From the NCBI RefSeq assembly GCF_004022465.1, contig NZ_SAVA01000001.1, positions 248,001-312,000 of the forward strand: a stretch of 64,000 nt of DNA. Direction: 5' to 3'. Both the position numbers and the translations under genes were made by a program. The DNA is from Rhodobacter huangdaonensis. GTDB lineage: Bacteria; Pseudomonadota; Alphaproteobacteria; Rhodobacterales; Rhodobacteraceae. This document shows, piece by piece, positions 1 through 8,336 of the stretch (the stretch's first letter is position 1; each line of letters begins with the position of its first letter). Under the pieces are notes generated by a model. That model was not told the DNA's origin. It saw only the letters and a program-made list of their open reading frames with translations, and searched no databases.

Positions 1-110
1 CCCCCGACGCCGTCTTCGGCTTCGGCGGCGCGCAGCTGGTGCGCCGCTGCGGCAGCGGCTACGTCGCCGGCTCCGACCCCCGCAAGGATGGGCAGGCGCT
101 GGTATTTTGA
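1..110 (+). CDS. C-terminal end of a gamma-glutamyltransferase-like protein (partial)
   Basis: Only the last 35 codons are in the window, read in the frame that begins at base 3 and ends with TGA at 108-110. The tail contains FGGAQ and then GSDPRKDGQALVF, which resembles the conserved C-terminus of the gamma-glutamyltranspeptidase small subunit (typically G-x-SDPR-x-DG-x-A). Such enzymes cleave or transfer gamma-glutamyl groups in the periplasm or outside the cell. The family call rests on this short motif only. The gene lies on the same strand as the following oxidase operon, 150 bases away, so it may belong to the same catabolic locus. Confidence 0.6.
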   Translation, partial: PDAVFGFGGAQLVRRCGSGYVAGSDPRKDGQALVF

Positions 111-171
111 GCGCCCGTCCCGCCGCGCACCGGCATTTGCCCGGTTCTGCCGCGGCAATCGTTGACGATCT

Positions 172-200
172 GAAATATCAATGGAAATATTATCAATATC
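172..200. promoter_or_regulatory. AT-rich operator-like site upstream of the DAO oxidase operon
   Basis: An AT-rich island in GC-rich surroundings, about 60-90 bases before the first gene of the rightward operon. It contains GAAATATCAAT (172-182) and a second TATCAAT at 191-197, giving a 7-bp direct repeat with 15-bp periodicity. The first copy differs by one base from the GATATATCAAT found at the heads of the two other operons in this locus (12182-12192 in reverse orientation, and 18775-18785). Inference: binding site of a shared regulator encoded outside the window. Confidence 0.45.
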
Positions 201-260
201 CCGTTCGCGCCCTCCCCTCCTGCCGCGCCGCGGGCGCTGCGACATGAAGGAAGCCCGAAG

Positions 261-1460
261 ATGGCCGCCAGTTTCCTCACCGACATTTCCGCCCTGCCCC
301 GCCGCCCTGAGGTGACCGTGATCGGCGGTGGCATCACCGGCCTTGCCACCACCTTCTTCCTGTCGCGCCACGGCATCCGGCCGCTGCTGGTCGAGCGGTT
401 GCCGGCGCTGTCGATGCTGGCCTCGCGCCGCTCGGGCGAGGGGGTTCGCGCTCAATGGGAAAAGCGCGAGAACATCGACATCGCCCGCGCCTCGATCGCG
501 TTTTACCGCGATTTCGCCGAGGTCACCGGCGTCAGTGCCGGCTATCGCCCGCTTGGCTACCTGTATGGCGCCCGCAGCGCGGCCGGCGCGGCGCGGCTGC
601 GCGCCCGGGTTGAACGCCAGAAGGCCGCCGGGCTGGATGACGTGCGTTACCTGACCCCCTCCGAGATGCATGCCCTGACCCCGACGCTGGCCGAGGACGT
701 GACCGGCGGCGCGGTGCGGCAGGCCGACGGCGTGATCGAGGTCGACCGGGTGATCGAAGGCTACCTGAAGATGATGCAGGCCGACATCCTCGTCGCCGCC
801 GATCTGCAGGCGATCATCCCCGGCCCCGGGGGCATCACCCTGACGATCAACGGGGAAACGCTGGAAACCGGCCACGCGATCCTGTGCACCGCGGCGCGGC
901 TGCCGGCGCAGCTGCAGGCCCTGGGGATTGCGCTGCCACTGCGGCTGGCGCGCTCGACCATCCAGTATCTGCAGCTCGACGCGGTGCCGCCCGATCACCC
1001 GGCAATGGTCGACGCCGATCTGGGCTCGTTCTGGCGCCCCCACACGGGCGGGGCACGGATGACCGCCTCGTTCCGCAGCACGCTGTTCCTCGACCGCTTC
1101 ACCGACGACCCGGAGATCGACCCCGATTACCTGCGCTCGGCGATCGACAGCGTGGCCCCGCTGGTGCCGTTCTGGCGCGCCCACCAGCACGAGATCCGCG
1201 GCGGCCACCTGCGGTCGGGCAGCCTGCTGGTGACCGGCGACGGCGGCCCTCTGATCGGCGCCCTGCCCGGCCAGCCGCGGCTGTGGGTGAACTCGGGCTA
1301 CGGCGGGCACGGGCTGATGGCCTCGCCCGAGGGGGCGCGCCGTCTGGCCGCGATGGTGGCGGGTGCGGCACCCGACATTCCCTTCGCCCCCGAGCGGTTC
1401 CTGAACGGCACCCCGATCGTGCCCGAGCCGATGACCGTCAATCTCTCCTCGGCGCCGTAA
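261..1460 (+). CDS. FAD-dependent oxidoreductase, DAO / sarcosine-oxidase-like
   Basis: A 399-residue soluble flavoprotein of the D-amino-acid oxidase/glycine oxidase family (DAO domain), which oxidises C-N bonds of amino acids or N-alkyl amino acids. The dinucleotide-binding motif VIGGGITGLA is at residues 20-29. The C-terminal NSGYGGHGLMASP around residue 345 matches the flavin-contacting end of sarcosine-oxidase relatives. Length is normal for a single-domain member. The ATG at 261 follows a GAAGGAAG ribosome-binding site. It is the first gene of a four-gene operon with an AroM-family protein, a creatininase and a Rossmann protein. The substrate is not evident; the neighbours suggest an amino-acid or cyclic-amide catabolic step. 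Family call is firm. Confidence 0.85.
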   Translation: MAASFLTDISALPRRPEVTVIGGGITGLATTFFLSRHGIRPLLVERLPALSMLASRRSGEGVRAQWEKRENIDIARASIAFYRDFAEVTGVSAGYRPLGYLYGARSAAGAARLRARVERQKAAGLDDVRYLTPSEMHALTPTLAEDVTGGAVRQADGVIEVDRVIEGYLKMMQADILVAADLQAIIPGPGGITLTINGETLETGHAILCTAARLPAQLQALGIALPLRLARSTIQYLQLDAVPPDHPAMVDADLGSFWRPHTGGARMTASFRSTLFLDRFTDDPEIDPDYLRSAIDSVAPLVPFWRAHQHEIRGGHLRSGSLLVTGDGGPLIGALPGQPRLWVNSGYGGHGLMASPEGARRLAAMVAGAAPDIPFAPERFLNGTPIVPEPMTVNLSSAP

Positions 1461-1514
1461 GACCTGCTGGATCCGACAGCCCAGCAAGGCACGAAACCAC
1501 TGCAAGGAACGACC

Positions 1515-2312
1515 ATGTCCCAGACCCATATCGGCGTCGTCACCACCGGCCACGGGCCGCGCGACGAGTATATCCATTACCACGAGATGTTCCTGCGGGC
1601 GCTTGGTGCAGATGTGAAGGTGACGGTCCGCCACATCTATGACGGGATCCCGCTGGAAGCGCTGCTGCCGCACGAGGTCGACAAGACGACCCCCAACCTG
1701 GGCGCGCATGTCCATGTTCCCGGTGCCACGGGAAACCATATGGGAGACGGCTGGGAACACCGGTTCTTCGCCCTCGATTACGCCACCGGGCTGATGCAGA
1801 AGACCATCGACCGGCTGGAGACCGAGGACGGTGTGGACATGGTGCTGCTGGCCTGCGCTGCGGAATTCCCCGAAGGCGCGCTGTCGGCCGGCACGCTGAT
1901 GATCCACCCGCGCGAGGTGATGTTCGGCATCGCCGGGCAGATCGCCCACGGAACCCGGCGCAAGCCGCGCATCGGGGTGATTGTCGATGCCGAGCATGCC
2001 GACCACGACCGCGCCGACTGGCTGGCGAAGCCCTTCGCCGAGCGGATCGAACTGGTGATCTCGCCGATCACCGGCAGCTGGCACGACGCGGCCCGCGCCC
2101 TCGGCGACGCAAAGGTCGAACTGGCCTTCTTCTTCGGCTATGGCGTGGGTCTTGCTCCCTATGACCGCAAGGACGAGATCCCTGCCCTCGAGGCCGAGAT
2201 CGGCGCGCCGCTGATCCTGCCGCACCGGGCCACGATGCTGCACCTTCGCAACCTCGTGCGACCGGCGATGAACGATCTCGACTACCTGCCCGCCGGCTGG
2301 AACAAGGCCTGA
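1515..2312 (+). CDS. AroM-family protein (copy 1)
   Basis: A 265-residue cytosolic protein. The N-terminal IGVVTTGHGPRDEY (residues 6-19) and the central LACAAEFPEGALS match the AroM family, named after the E. coli gene beside aroL; AroM has no established biochemical function and resembles the Asp/Glu racemase fold. A paralogue lies at 6519-7298 and shares the TTG-x-x-PRDEY start and the C-AE-x-PEGALS motif. The gene starts 54 bases after the oxidase and ends 3 bases before the creatininase, so it is co-transcribed. Its presence in two operons of one catabolic locus suggests a substrate-specific enzyme (isomerase, racemase or lyase) rather than a shikimate role. Function unknown. Confidence 0.75.
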   Translation: MSQTHIGVVTTGHGPRDEYIHYHEMFLRALGADVKVTVRHIYDGIPLEALLPHEVDKTTPNLGAHVHVPGATGNHMGDGWEHRFFALDYATGLMQKTIDRLETEDGVDMVLLACAAEFPEGALSAGTLMIHPREVMFGIAGQIAHGTRRKPRIGVIVDAEHADHDRADWLAKPFAERIELVISPITGSWHDAARALGDAKVELAFFFGYGVGLAPYDRKDEIPALEAEIGAPLILPHRATMLHLRNLVRPAMNDLDYLPAGWNKA

Positions 2313-2315
2313 GCC

Positions 2316-3209
2316 ATGCGCAAGGAGACCCCCCGCCACTATGCCCCCCGCGCGCTGATCTGGTCGGAGCTGACCCGGCGCGAGCTGGAAGCCGCGCGCG
2401 ATGCCGGCGCACTGGTGCTGATCCCGACCGGCTCGATCGAACAGCACGGCGACCACCTGCCGGTCGAGACCGACGCCCTGCTGAGCACCGCCATCGCCGA
2501 ACTGGCCGCGGCGCGGATGCGCGACACGCCGGTGATCGTCGCCCCTTCGGTGGCCTTCGGTTTCGCCCCGCATCACCTGAGCTGGCCCGGCACCATCAGC
2601 CTGCGGCTGGAAACCTATCTGGCAATGCTGCGCGACATCGCGCGCTCGGTGCTCGACGCGGGCTTTCCGCGGGCAATCTTCGTCAACGGGCACGGCGGCA
2701 ACTCGGCGCCGCTGCGCGCGCTGACCGGGCAGATGATCTGTGACGACGAGCCGGTCGGCATGGTCGATTACTTCGCCCCTTCGCAGCCGGACTGGGTAGC
2801 ACTGCTGCAAGGCGGGCTGGCGCGCGCCGGTCACGCCTGCGAGCAGGAAACCGCGCTGTTGCTGGCGGTGACGGGCGAAGAGACCGCGACCGGCATCGCC
2901 GGCCGCGCCAGCGGGCTGGAACCGCGGCTGATCCAGCCGTGGATCGCGCCGGGCTATCCCGACGACCCGGTGACCGAGGCCGGCGCCGGCTGGGCCGCGA
3001 TCTTCCACGCCGACGACTGTGGCTATTACGGCGATCCGGGCGCCGCGACCGCGTCGACCGGCGCTGCAATCCTCGAGGTGACGGTCGAGAAACTGGCCCG
3101 CTTCCTCGAGGGCTTTGCCCGCGCCCCGCTGCGGTGTGGCGTCGCCCGCGACCCGGCCCGGCCGGGCATTGCACCGCCCACCGTCGCTCCCAAACGCGGA
3201 GCCGAATGA
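2316..3209 (+). CDS. Creatininase-family amidohydrolase
   Basis: A 297-residue member of the creatininase/creatinine amidohydrolase family (PF02633), metal-dependent cytosolic hydrolases that open cyclic amides or act on formamides. Visible ligands are E42 and H44 in GSIEQHG, D53 in VETD, and the NGHGGN motif at residues 124-129. The length fits the family. The family covers creatininase, mycofactocin MftE-like peptidases and FAPy deformylase, so true creatininase activity is not proven; no creatinase gene is adjacent. It begins 3 bases after the AroM gene and its TGA overlaps the next start in an ATGATGA arrangement, which implies translational coupling. Confidence 0.82.
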   Translation: MRKETPRHYAPRALIWSELTRRELEAARDAGALVLIPTGSIEQHGDHLPVETDALLSTAIAELAAARMRDTPVIVAPSVAFGFAPHHLSWPGTISLRLETYLAMLRDIARSVLDAGFPRAIFVNGHGGNSAPLRALTGQMICDDEPVGMVDYFAPSQPDWVALLQGGLARAGHACEQETALLLAVTGEETATGIAGRASGLEPRLIQPWIAPGYPDDPVTEAGAGWAAIFHADDCGYYGDPGAATASTGAAILEVTVEKLARFLEGFARAPLRCGVARDPARPGIAPPTVAPKRGAE

Positions 3210-4339
3210 TGATCGACGTCCTCGTCACCGGCGCCGGGGCAGTGGGAAGCTTTGCCGTCGAATACCTCGCCCGACGCCCCGAGGTGCGCTCGATCGCGCT
3301 GGTCGATCGCGACGGCGCACGCGCCGAGGGCATCGCCTGGCGCGCTACACTCGGCGCGCTGCAGGAGGGCAGGCACGTCCGGATCGAGCCGCTGGCGCTG
3401 GACCTGACCGACACCTTCGCACTGGCCGAGGCGGTCGCCCGGTGGATGCCGCGGGTGGTGTTCCACGCCGCAACCCTGATTACCGTCCCCGAGATGGCCC
3501 GCGGCCTGCCCCCCGAGGTCTTCGAGACGGTGCGCGCCAAAGGCATGGCCGGTTTTCTGGCCGCGCATCTGGCGCTCGGGCTGTCGGTGCAGAAGGCTTT
3601 GGGACAGGCAGCACCGGGGGCGGCGCTGATTACTGCCCCCTTCCCCGATTTCACCAACCAGGTGCTGAGCCGTACCGCAGGCCCGGGCAGCGGGCCCGCA
3701 CCGCTGACCGGGATCGGCAATGTCGACAACATGGCCTGCGAACTGCAGGCGATCGTGGCGCAGAAACTCGGTGTCAGCGCGCTGGACGTGCGACCGATGA
3801 TCATCGCCCACCACTCGGTGGCGGAATGGTTCCAGCGCTCGGGCTCGGCCGGCGCCGTGCCGTGGCAGGTGCGGGTCTTCGTTGACGGGCGCGACCTGTC
3901 CGGGCAGTTGGACCTGACCGCGCTGATGGCCGAAAGCTCGGCCCGGATCCGCGCCGTGCCGCAGGAAAGCCGCACCGCAGCCTCGGGGGTCAAGGCGGTG
4001 CTGGCAGCGCTGCGCGACGACGGCAGCTTCCTGCATGGCGCGGGTCCGGCGGGGCTCCCGGGCGGCTGGCCGATCCGGCTCTGGCACGACCGGGTCGAGG
4101 TGCTGGACCTGCCCGGCCTTGACATGGAGCAGGGCCTGCAGACCGCGCTGGCCGGCCAGCGTAAGGGCGGCATCGAGACAATCGCCCCCGATGGCACGCT
4201 GGTCGCAACCGACGCCTGTGCGACGATGATGCGCGCGCTGTTCGACGTCGATGTGGCGCGGCTGTCCCCGGCACAGATCCCGCAAACCGCGCGGGCCCTG
4301 CGTGCCGCGCTGAGTGCAAAGATCGCTGCGGCGCGCTGA
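3206..4339 (+). CDS. NAD(P)-binding Rossmann-fold protein, possible saccharopine-dehydrogenase-like
   Basis: A 377-residue protein whose N-terminus carries a clear dinucleotide-binding motif, VTGAGAVGSFAVEYLA (G9-x-G11-x-x-G14), with an acidic residue at the end of strand 2 (LVDRDGAR), which fits NAD preference. The rest is not confidently assignable; the layout resembles saccharopine-dehydrogenase or epimerase-like proteins. The two start codons ATGATG at 3206/3209 overlap the creatininase stop, and upstream in-frame codons are inside that gene, so 3206 is chosen. It closes the rightward operon and faces the leftward ABC permease gene across 66 bases. A reductase or dehydrogenase step in the same pathway is plausible but inferred. 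Confidence 0.6.
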   Translation: MMIDVLVTGAGAVGSFAVEYLARRPEVRSIALVDRDGARAEGIAWRATLGALQEGRHVRIEPLALDLTDTFALAEAVARWMPRVVFHAATLITVPEMARGLPPEVFETVRAKGMAGFLAAHLALGLSVQKALGQAAPGAALITAPFPDFTNQVLSRTAGPGSGPAPLTGIGNVDNMACELQAIVAQKLGVSALDVRPMIIAHHSVAEWFQRSGSAGAVPWQVRVFVDGRDLSGQLDLTALMAESSARIRAVPQESRTAASGVKAVLAALRDDGSFLHGAGPAGLPGGWPIRLWHDRVEVLDLPGLDMEQGLQTALAGQRKGGIETIAPDGTLVATDACATMMRALFDVDVARLSPAQIPQTARALRAALSAKIAAAR

Positions 4340-4405
4340 GCATCATTCCTTTCCGGCCCGAAAGGGCGCGGACCGAAGAAGGACGCCCCGCATCCGGCAC
4401 CGGCC

Positions 4406-5065
4406 TCAGGCCGAGGGACGCCGCAGCGAGAACCGTTCCTCGATCCGGTGCTGGGCCCAGATCAGCACGCCGTTCATCAGCAGATAGGTGATGCCGATGG
4501 TGATCAGAATCTCGAACGGCCGGTAGGTGCGCGAGATCAGCGCCATCCCCTCGCCGGTCAGTTCGGTAACCGCAACCATCCCGGCCAGCGACGAGCCCTT
4601 CATCACCAGCGTGAGGTTCGAGGTCAGTGGCGGCATGATCGTGCGCAGCGCCTGCGGCACGATCACCCGGCGCAACAGCAGCCACCGGCCCATGCCCAAA
4701 GACCGGGCTGCCTCGTATTGCTCGGCAGGAACCGCGCGCAGCCCGGCCCGGATGTATTCCATGTTGTAGCCCGCAGCCGACAGCGTCAGCCCGGCGATCG
4801 CGGCCGGGATTGCATCCAGATAGATGCCGATCTGCGGCAGGCCGAAATAGGTCAGGAACAGCAGCGTCAGCGCCGGCACCGCCCGCATCACCCAGCTGAA
4901 GACCGCCGCGGCCAGCCGGGGCGGACGCGACCGCGCCTCGCGCATCAGCGCCAGCGGGAAGGCCAGCAGAACCGACAGCACGATGGTCGCGCCTGCCAGC
5001 CCCAGCGTGGTCAGGAAGGCCGAGAACAGCGCCGCACGGTTATCGAGAACGACCGCCCAGTCCAT
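4406..5065 (-). CDS. Polar amino-acid-type ABC transporter permease (system 1, second permease)
   Basis: A 219-residue inner-membrane permease of the HisM/GlnP type, with about five hydrophobic segments and the cytoplasmic EAA loop (EQYEAARSLGMGRW) that docks to the ATPase. The ATG at 5065 overlaps the stop of the preceding permease by one base, so longer in-frame extensions upstream, which run inside that gene, are rejected. It pairs with the permease at 5065-5736, the ATPase at 5741-6532 and the binding protein at 7368-8183 to form a full importer. It is the last gene of the long leftward catabolic run. The ligand is unknown. Confidence 0.88.
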   Translation of the reverse strand: MDWAVVLDNRAALFSAFLTTLGLAGATIVLSVLLAFPLALMREARSRPPRLAAAVFSWVMRAVPALTLLFLTYFGLPQIGIYLDAIPAAIAGLTLSAAGYNMEYIRAGLRAVPAEQYEAARSLGMGRWLLLRRVIVPQALRTIMPPLTSNLTLVMKGSSLAGMVAVTELTGEGMALISRTYRPFEILITIGITYLLMNGVLIWAQHRIEERFSLRRPSA

Positions 5066-5736
5066 CACGACGCCCCTCCGTGTCGCACCATCGGGCCGCG
5101 GCGCGCCAGCCATCGGTTCGCCCCGGTCTCGAGCAGCATCACGATACTGGCGATCGCCGCATAAACGGCACCGGCGAACAGGATCAGCGCCATCGGATCG
5201 GTCGAGATCGCAAGGCTTTGACGCGTCACCATCATCACCTCCCCGACCGAGATCGCGGAGGCCAGCGACAGCATCTTCACCGCCCCCGCCAGATAGGTGG
5301 CCCATGGGGTCAGCGCCGTGCGCATCACCAGCGGCAGCACCACCCGGAGCAGGCGCAGGAAACGCCCCATGCCAAGCGCCCGCGCCGCCTCGATCAGCCG
5401 CGGATCGACGGCCGACAGCGCCGCACGGAAGATCTCGGCGATGAAGGCCGTTCCGATCAGCGAAAAGGCCAGAATGGCCGATCCGTTCGCCCCGAGATCG
5501 AGCCCCGCCGCCGGCAGCGCCAGAAAGCAGAACAGCAGCACCACCAGCTCTGGCACCCCGCGCAGCAGCCATGTCGCCACCGACAGCACCCGGCCGAACC
5601 CCTGCCCGCGCCGCGCCCCCAGAAGCGCCAGAACCAGCCCGGCGAGGGTCGAGATCGCGACGATCAGCGCGAACATCCAGAGCGTGAGCCAGATCGCGGC
5701 AAGGAACCTGGGCATCTGGGTGATCAGCACATCCAT
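5065..5736 (-). CDS. Polar amino-acid-type ABC transporter permease (system 1, first permease)
   Basis: A 223-residue inner-membrane permease of the HisQ/HisM family. A long hydrophobic stretch begins the protein (residues 10-40), and an EAA loop is visible at LIEAARALGMGRFLRLLRV. Length is typical of the family. It lies 4 bases downstream of the ATPase gene and overlaps the following permease by one base, a tight operon. The two permeases are diverged paralogues, which fits a heteromeric membrane domain as in the histidine and glutamine importers. Confidence 0.88.
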   Translation of the reverse strand: MDVLITQMPRFLAAIWLTLWMFALIVAISTLAGLVLALLGARRGQGFGRVLSVATWLLRGVPELVVLLFCFLALPAAGLDLGANGSAILAFSLIGTAFIAEIFRAALSAVDPRLIEAARALGMGRFLRLLRVVLPLVMRTALTPWATYLAGAVKMLSLASAISVGEVMMVTRQSLAISTDPMALILFAGAVYAAIASIVMLLETGANRWLARRGPMVRHGGAS

Positions 5737-5740
5737 CGGC

Positions 5741-6532
5741 TCAGTCCACCACGCTGTGCACGAAGGCGCGCAGCTCGGGCGTCTGCGGATCGGCCAGCAC
5801 CTGCCTCGGATCGCCGGCCTCGCAGACCTTGCCCCGGTGCATGAAGATCACCCGGTCGGCGACGGTGCGCACGAACCCCATCTCGTGGCTGACAGAGATC
5901 ATCGTCATCCCCTCGGCGGCCAGATCGCGCATCACCGCCAGAACCTCGCCCTTGAGTTCGGGATCGAGCGCCGAGGTCACCTCGTCGAACAACAGCACCT
6001 CGGGGTGCATCGCCAGCGCACGGGCAATCGCCACCCGCTGCTGCTCGCCGCCCGACATCTCCTGCGGGTAGGCACTGGCGCGATGCGACAGCCGGACCTT
6101 GTCCAGCAGGGCCTCGGCCTCGGCGCGGACTTCGGTGCGCTCGCGGCCCAGCACCATCACCGGGGCCTCCATGATGTTCTGCAGCGCCGTCATGTGCGGG
6201 AACAGGTTGAAGCTCTGGAACACCATGGAAATCTGGGTGCGGTAGGACAGCAGATCCCGCTCCCGGGCCCGGACGCGAAAGCCGTTCCGATCGGCCCAGC
6301 CGACCTCCTTGCCCTTCCAGTAGATCCGCCCGTCATCGGGCGCGATCAGCAGGTTGAGGCAACGCAACAGCGTCGACTTGCCCGAACCGGAGGCGCCGAT
6401 GATCGCCAGCACTTCGCCGCGCTCGACCCTGAAGTCGATGCCGCGCAGCACATCCTGCGCGCCCAGGCGTTTCTCGAGGCCGCGCACCTCGAGCAGCGGA
6501 AAGGCATGCGGGGGACGCTCAGCCGCGGACAT
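5741..6532 (-). CDS. Polar amino-acid-type ABC transporter ATP-binding protein (system 1)
   Basis: A 263-residue cytosolic ATPase of the GlnQ/HisP type. Walker A is IGASGSGKST, the signature motif is MSGGEQQRVAIARAL, and Walker B is VLLFDEVTSALDPE, where V replaces the usual P of DEPTS. The switch histidine is in SVSHEMGF. The ATG at 6532 (MSAAERPP) is preferred to one 30 bases upstream because the protein then aligns with the family; it overlaps the end of the upstream AroM gene by 14 bases. It powers the permease pair immediately downstream. Confidence 0.9.
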   Translation of the reverse strand: MSAAERPPHAFPLLEVRGLEKRLGAQDVLRGIDFRVERGEVLAIIGASGSGKSTLLRCLNLLIAPDDGRIYWKGKEVGWADRNGFRVRARERDLLSYRTQISMVFQSFNLFPHMTALQNIMEAPVMVLGRERTEVRAEAEALLDKVRLSHRASAYPQEMSGGEQQRVAIARALAMHPEVLLFDEVTSALDPELKGEVLAVMRDLAAEGMTMISVSHEMGFVRTVADRVIFMHRGKVCEAGDPRQVLADPQTPELRAFVHSVVD

Positions 6533-7298
6533 GAACCCGCTCCGGCCAGGCGGGCGCCACAAGCATGCGTGCGTTGAACACGTTGAGCACGTTGGGGGTC
6601 ACCACCGGACAGCCGAGCCAGGCCGAAATGTCGACCAGCAGGGTTTCGGGGTCGTGCGGCGCCAGACCGTCACCATAGCCCCAGATCAGGGCCAAATCGT
6701 AGGGCCCTTGCGGCGCGAGCTGATCAAGCGCCTCGCCGGTGGCGATGCCGATGCCGAAATGCGGTTCGACCTTCTCCATCCAGGGTTGCGATTTCCAGGT
6801 CGCACGATCCTGCCCGATATGCCATTCGGTCGGCAACAGCAGCGCCAGCTTCAGATGGCCGCGCGCCTCGGCCTGACGGCGCACAAGATCGAAAATCAGC
6901 TGATAGGGCAGCAGCAGCGGCACTGGAGAGCTCAGCGCCCCCTCGGGGTACATCTCGGCGCAGCACATCAGGATGATCTCGACGCCCGCCGCGACATGGG
7001 CGTCGATCGCGGCCTGTGCCCGCTCAAGGTACCAGTCCTGCGCCACGAAGATCTCTTCCCAGCCGGCCCCCATGCGGCGGTCGTCGGAAGCGGTGTTGTG
7101 CACGTAGCAGCCGATCCCCAGCCCGTCCTCGGGGGCGATCTCATGCAGGGCGATCTCGGCGCGGGTCAGCCCGTCGAGACAGGCCTGTTCGGTGACCTCC
7201 ACGTCCAGCCCCAACGCCGCAAGGGCATTGCGGTGGAAGCTGACATATTCGTCGCGCGGACTCTGGCCGGTGGTGATGATCCCGAGTTTCGTGGTCAT
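6519..7298 (-). CDS. AroM-family protein (copy 2)
   Basis: A 259-residue paralogue of the protein at 1515-2312, with LGIITTGQSPRDEY at residues 5-18 and a central MCCAEMYPEGALSS. The two copies share the family landmarks but are clearly diverged in between, so they probably act on different substrates or as a heteromer. An ATG at 7298 (MTTKLG) follows a GGAGAGA-like site; an alternative start at 7313 adds five residues. It lies between the binding-protein gene (69 bases upstream) and the ATPase gene (14-base overlap), an unusual position for a non-transport gene, which argues that it handles the imported compound. Confidence 0.72.
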   Translation of the reverse strand: MTTKLGIITTGQSPRDEYVSFHRNALAALGLDVEVTEQACLDGLTRAEIALHEIAPEDGLGIGCYVHNTASDDRRMGAGWEEIFVAQDWYLERAQAAIDAHVAAGVEIILMCCAEMYPEGALSSPVPLLLPYQLIFDLVRRQAEARGHLKLALLLPTEWHIGQDRATWKSQPWMEKVEPHFGIGIATGEALDQLAPQGPYDLALIWGYGDGLAPHDPETLLVDISAWLGCPVVTPNVLNVFNARMLVAPAWPERVHVRG

Positions 7299-7367
7299 TG
7301 GGGCTCTCTCCAAGGTCTGTCTCAGGTCCGGGCCGGCGGGCCCGGACCGCTCTTCCCGGGCTGGCGG

Positions 7368-8183
7368 TCAGTCCGCCGGCAATGCCGAGAAATCGACGGT
7401 GGTCCCGAAATAGGCTGTGATGATCTGGTTCAGCGTGCCGTCCTGGCGCCAGGTCGCCAGCAGCGCGTCAATCGCAGCAGCAAGCGCCGGTTCACCCGAG
7501 GCGATGGCGATCGACTGCGTCTTCGGCGCACGCATCTCGGGCAGGACCGCGATGGTTGTGTCCTTGCCCGCCAGATAGTTCGGCCCGAGGTAATCCATCC
7601 CCACCCAGTCGATGCGGTGGTTCTTCAGATCCAGCGCCATCTCTGTCCAGCCGGGATATTCCTTGACCTTGCCCAGGCAATTCGCAGGCAGGGTCGCGGT
7701 GATCGCCTCGATCTCGGCCGCGCCGCGGATCACCCCCACGGTCTTGCCGCAGACGCCGTCCCAGGACGTGATGGCGTCGTTCGAGGCCAGCTTGGTCACC
7801 GCCACGCCGTTCACGATATAGGGCGAGGCCATGATCATGTCGGCGGAGGCCAGCCGCTCCTTGGTGCGGGTCACGCCCGAGGACACGACATCGAATTTCT
7901 TCGCCACCAGACCGGGCAGCAGACCGGCCCAGTCGAGCTGCTTGAACTCGACCTTGAGGCCCAGAGCCGCGCCGATCTTGTTCATCACGGCGATATCGTA
8001 GCCGTCGAGCTTGCCGGCGGTGTCGATCATCGAAAACGGCGGCGCCGAGCCGGTGGTGCCGACCACGATCGTGTCGGGGGTCAGCAACTCGGATTTGAAA
8101 TCGGCCAGCGCCGGGCCGGCGAGTCCCAGCCCCACGGCCAGCGCGGTCAGGCCAAGACGAAGGCGCGAGAATTCCATCTTCAT
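7368..8183 (-). CDS. Periplasmic amino-acid-type substrate-binding protein (system 1)
   Basis: A 271-residue solute-binding protein of family 3 (SBP_bac_3, HisJ/GlnH fold). The N-terminus is a signal peptide ending at ALA-DF (about residues 1-26). TPDTIVVGTTGSAPPFSM and KLDGYDIAVMNKIG are typical of the first lobe. The ATG at 8183 has an AGGGAG site 9 bases upstream; a second ATG two codons on is possible. The usual arginine that contacts the ligand carboxylate appears to be in GVTRTKER. It precedes the AroM and ABC genes on the same strand and delivers the ligand to that permease pair. Confidence 0.88.
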   Translation of the reverse strand: MKMEFSRLRLGLTALAVGLGLAGPALADFKSELLTPDTIVVGTTGSAPPFSMIDTAGKLDGYDIAVMNKIGAALGLKVEFKQLDWAGLLPGLVAKKFDVVSSGVTRTKERLASADMIMASPYIVNGVAVTKLASNDAITSWDGVCGKTVGVIRGAAEIEAITATLPANCLGKVKEYPGWTEMALDLKNHRIDWVGMDYLGPNYLAGKDTTIAVLPEMRAPKTQSIAIASGEPALAAAIDALLATWRQDGTLNQIITAYFGTTVDFSALPAD

Positions 8184-8336
8184 CTGTTCAGTCTCCCTGT
8201 TGCGGAATGTGGCCGTATTCCTCTGCGGGAATTCCGGTCCCCGGAGGCCCCTCCCCCACATCCGGCGGGACGGACCCTCCAAGCTCTCGGTCCGATCCCT
8301 GCCACAACCGGGTTTTCCCGTGATGCAGCCGCGGGA

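Noticed and set aside
2316..3209. A creatinine-degradation gene set
   Set aside because: Creatininase family is broad and neither creatinase nor a sarcosine oxidase multi-subunit set is present; the DAO oxidase alone is not enough.
2683..4197. A 504-codon minus-strand frame
   Set aside because: Antisense to the creatininase and Rossmann genes, Ser/Arg-rich, no domain.
4348..4365. Hairpin CCTTTC-cggccc-GAAAGG between convergent operons
   Set aside because: Only six base pairs and no T-run; too weak to call a terminator.
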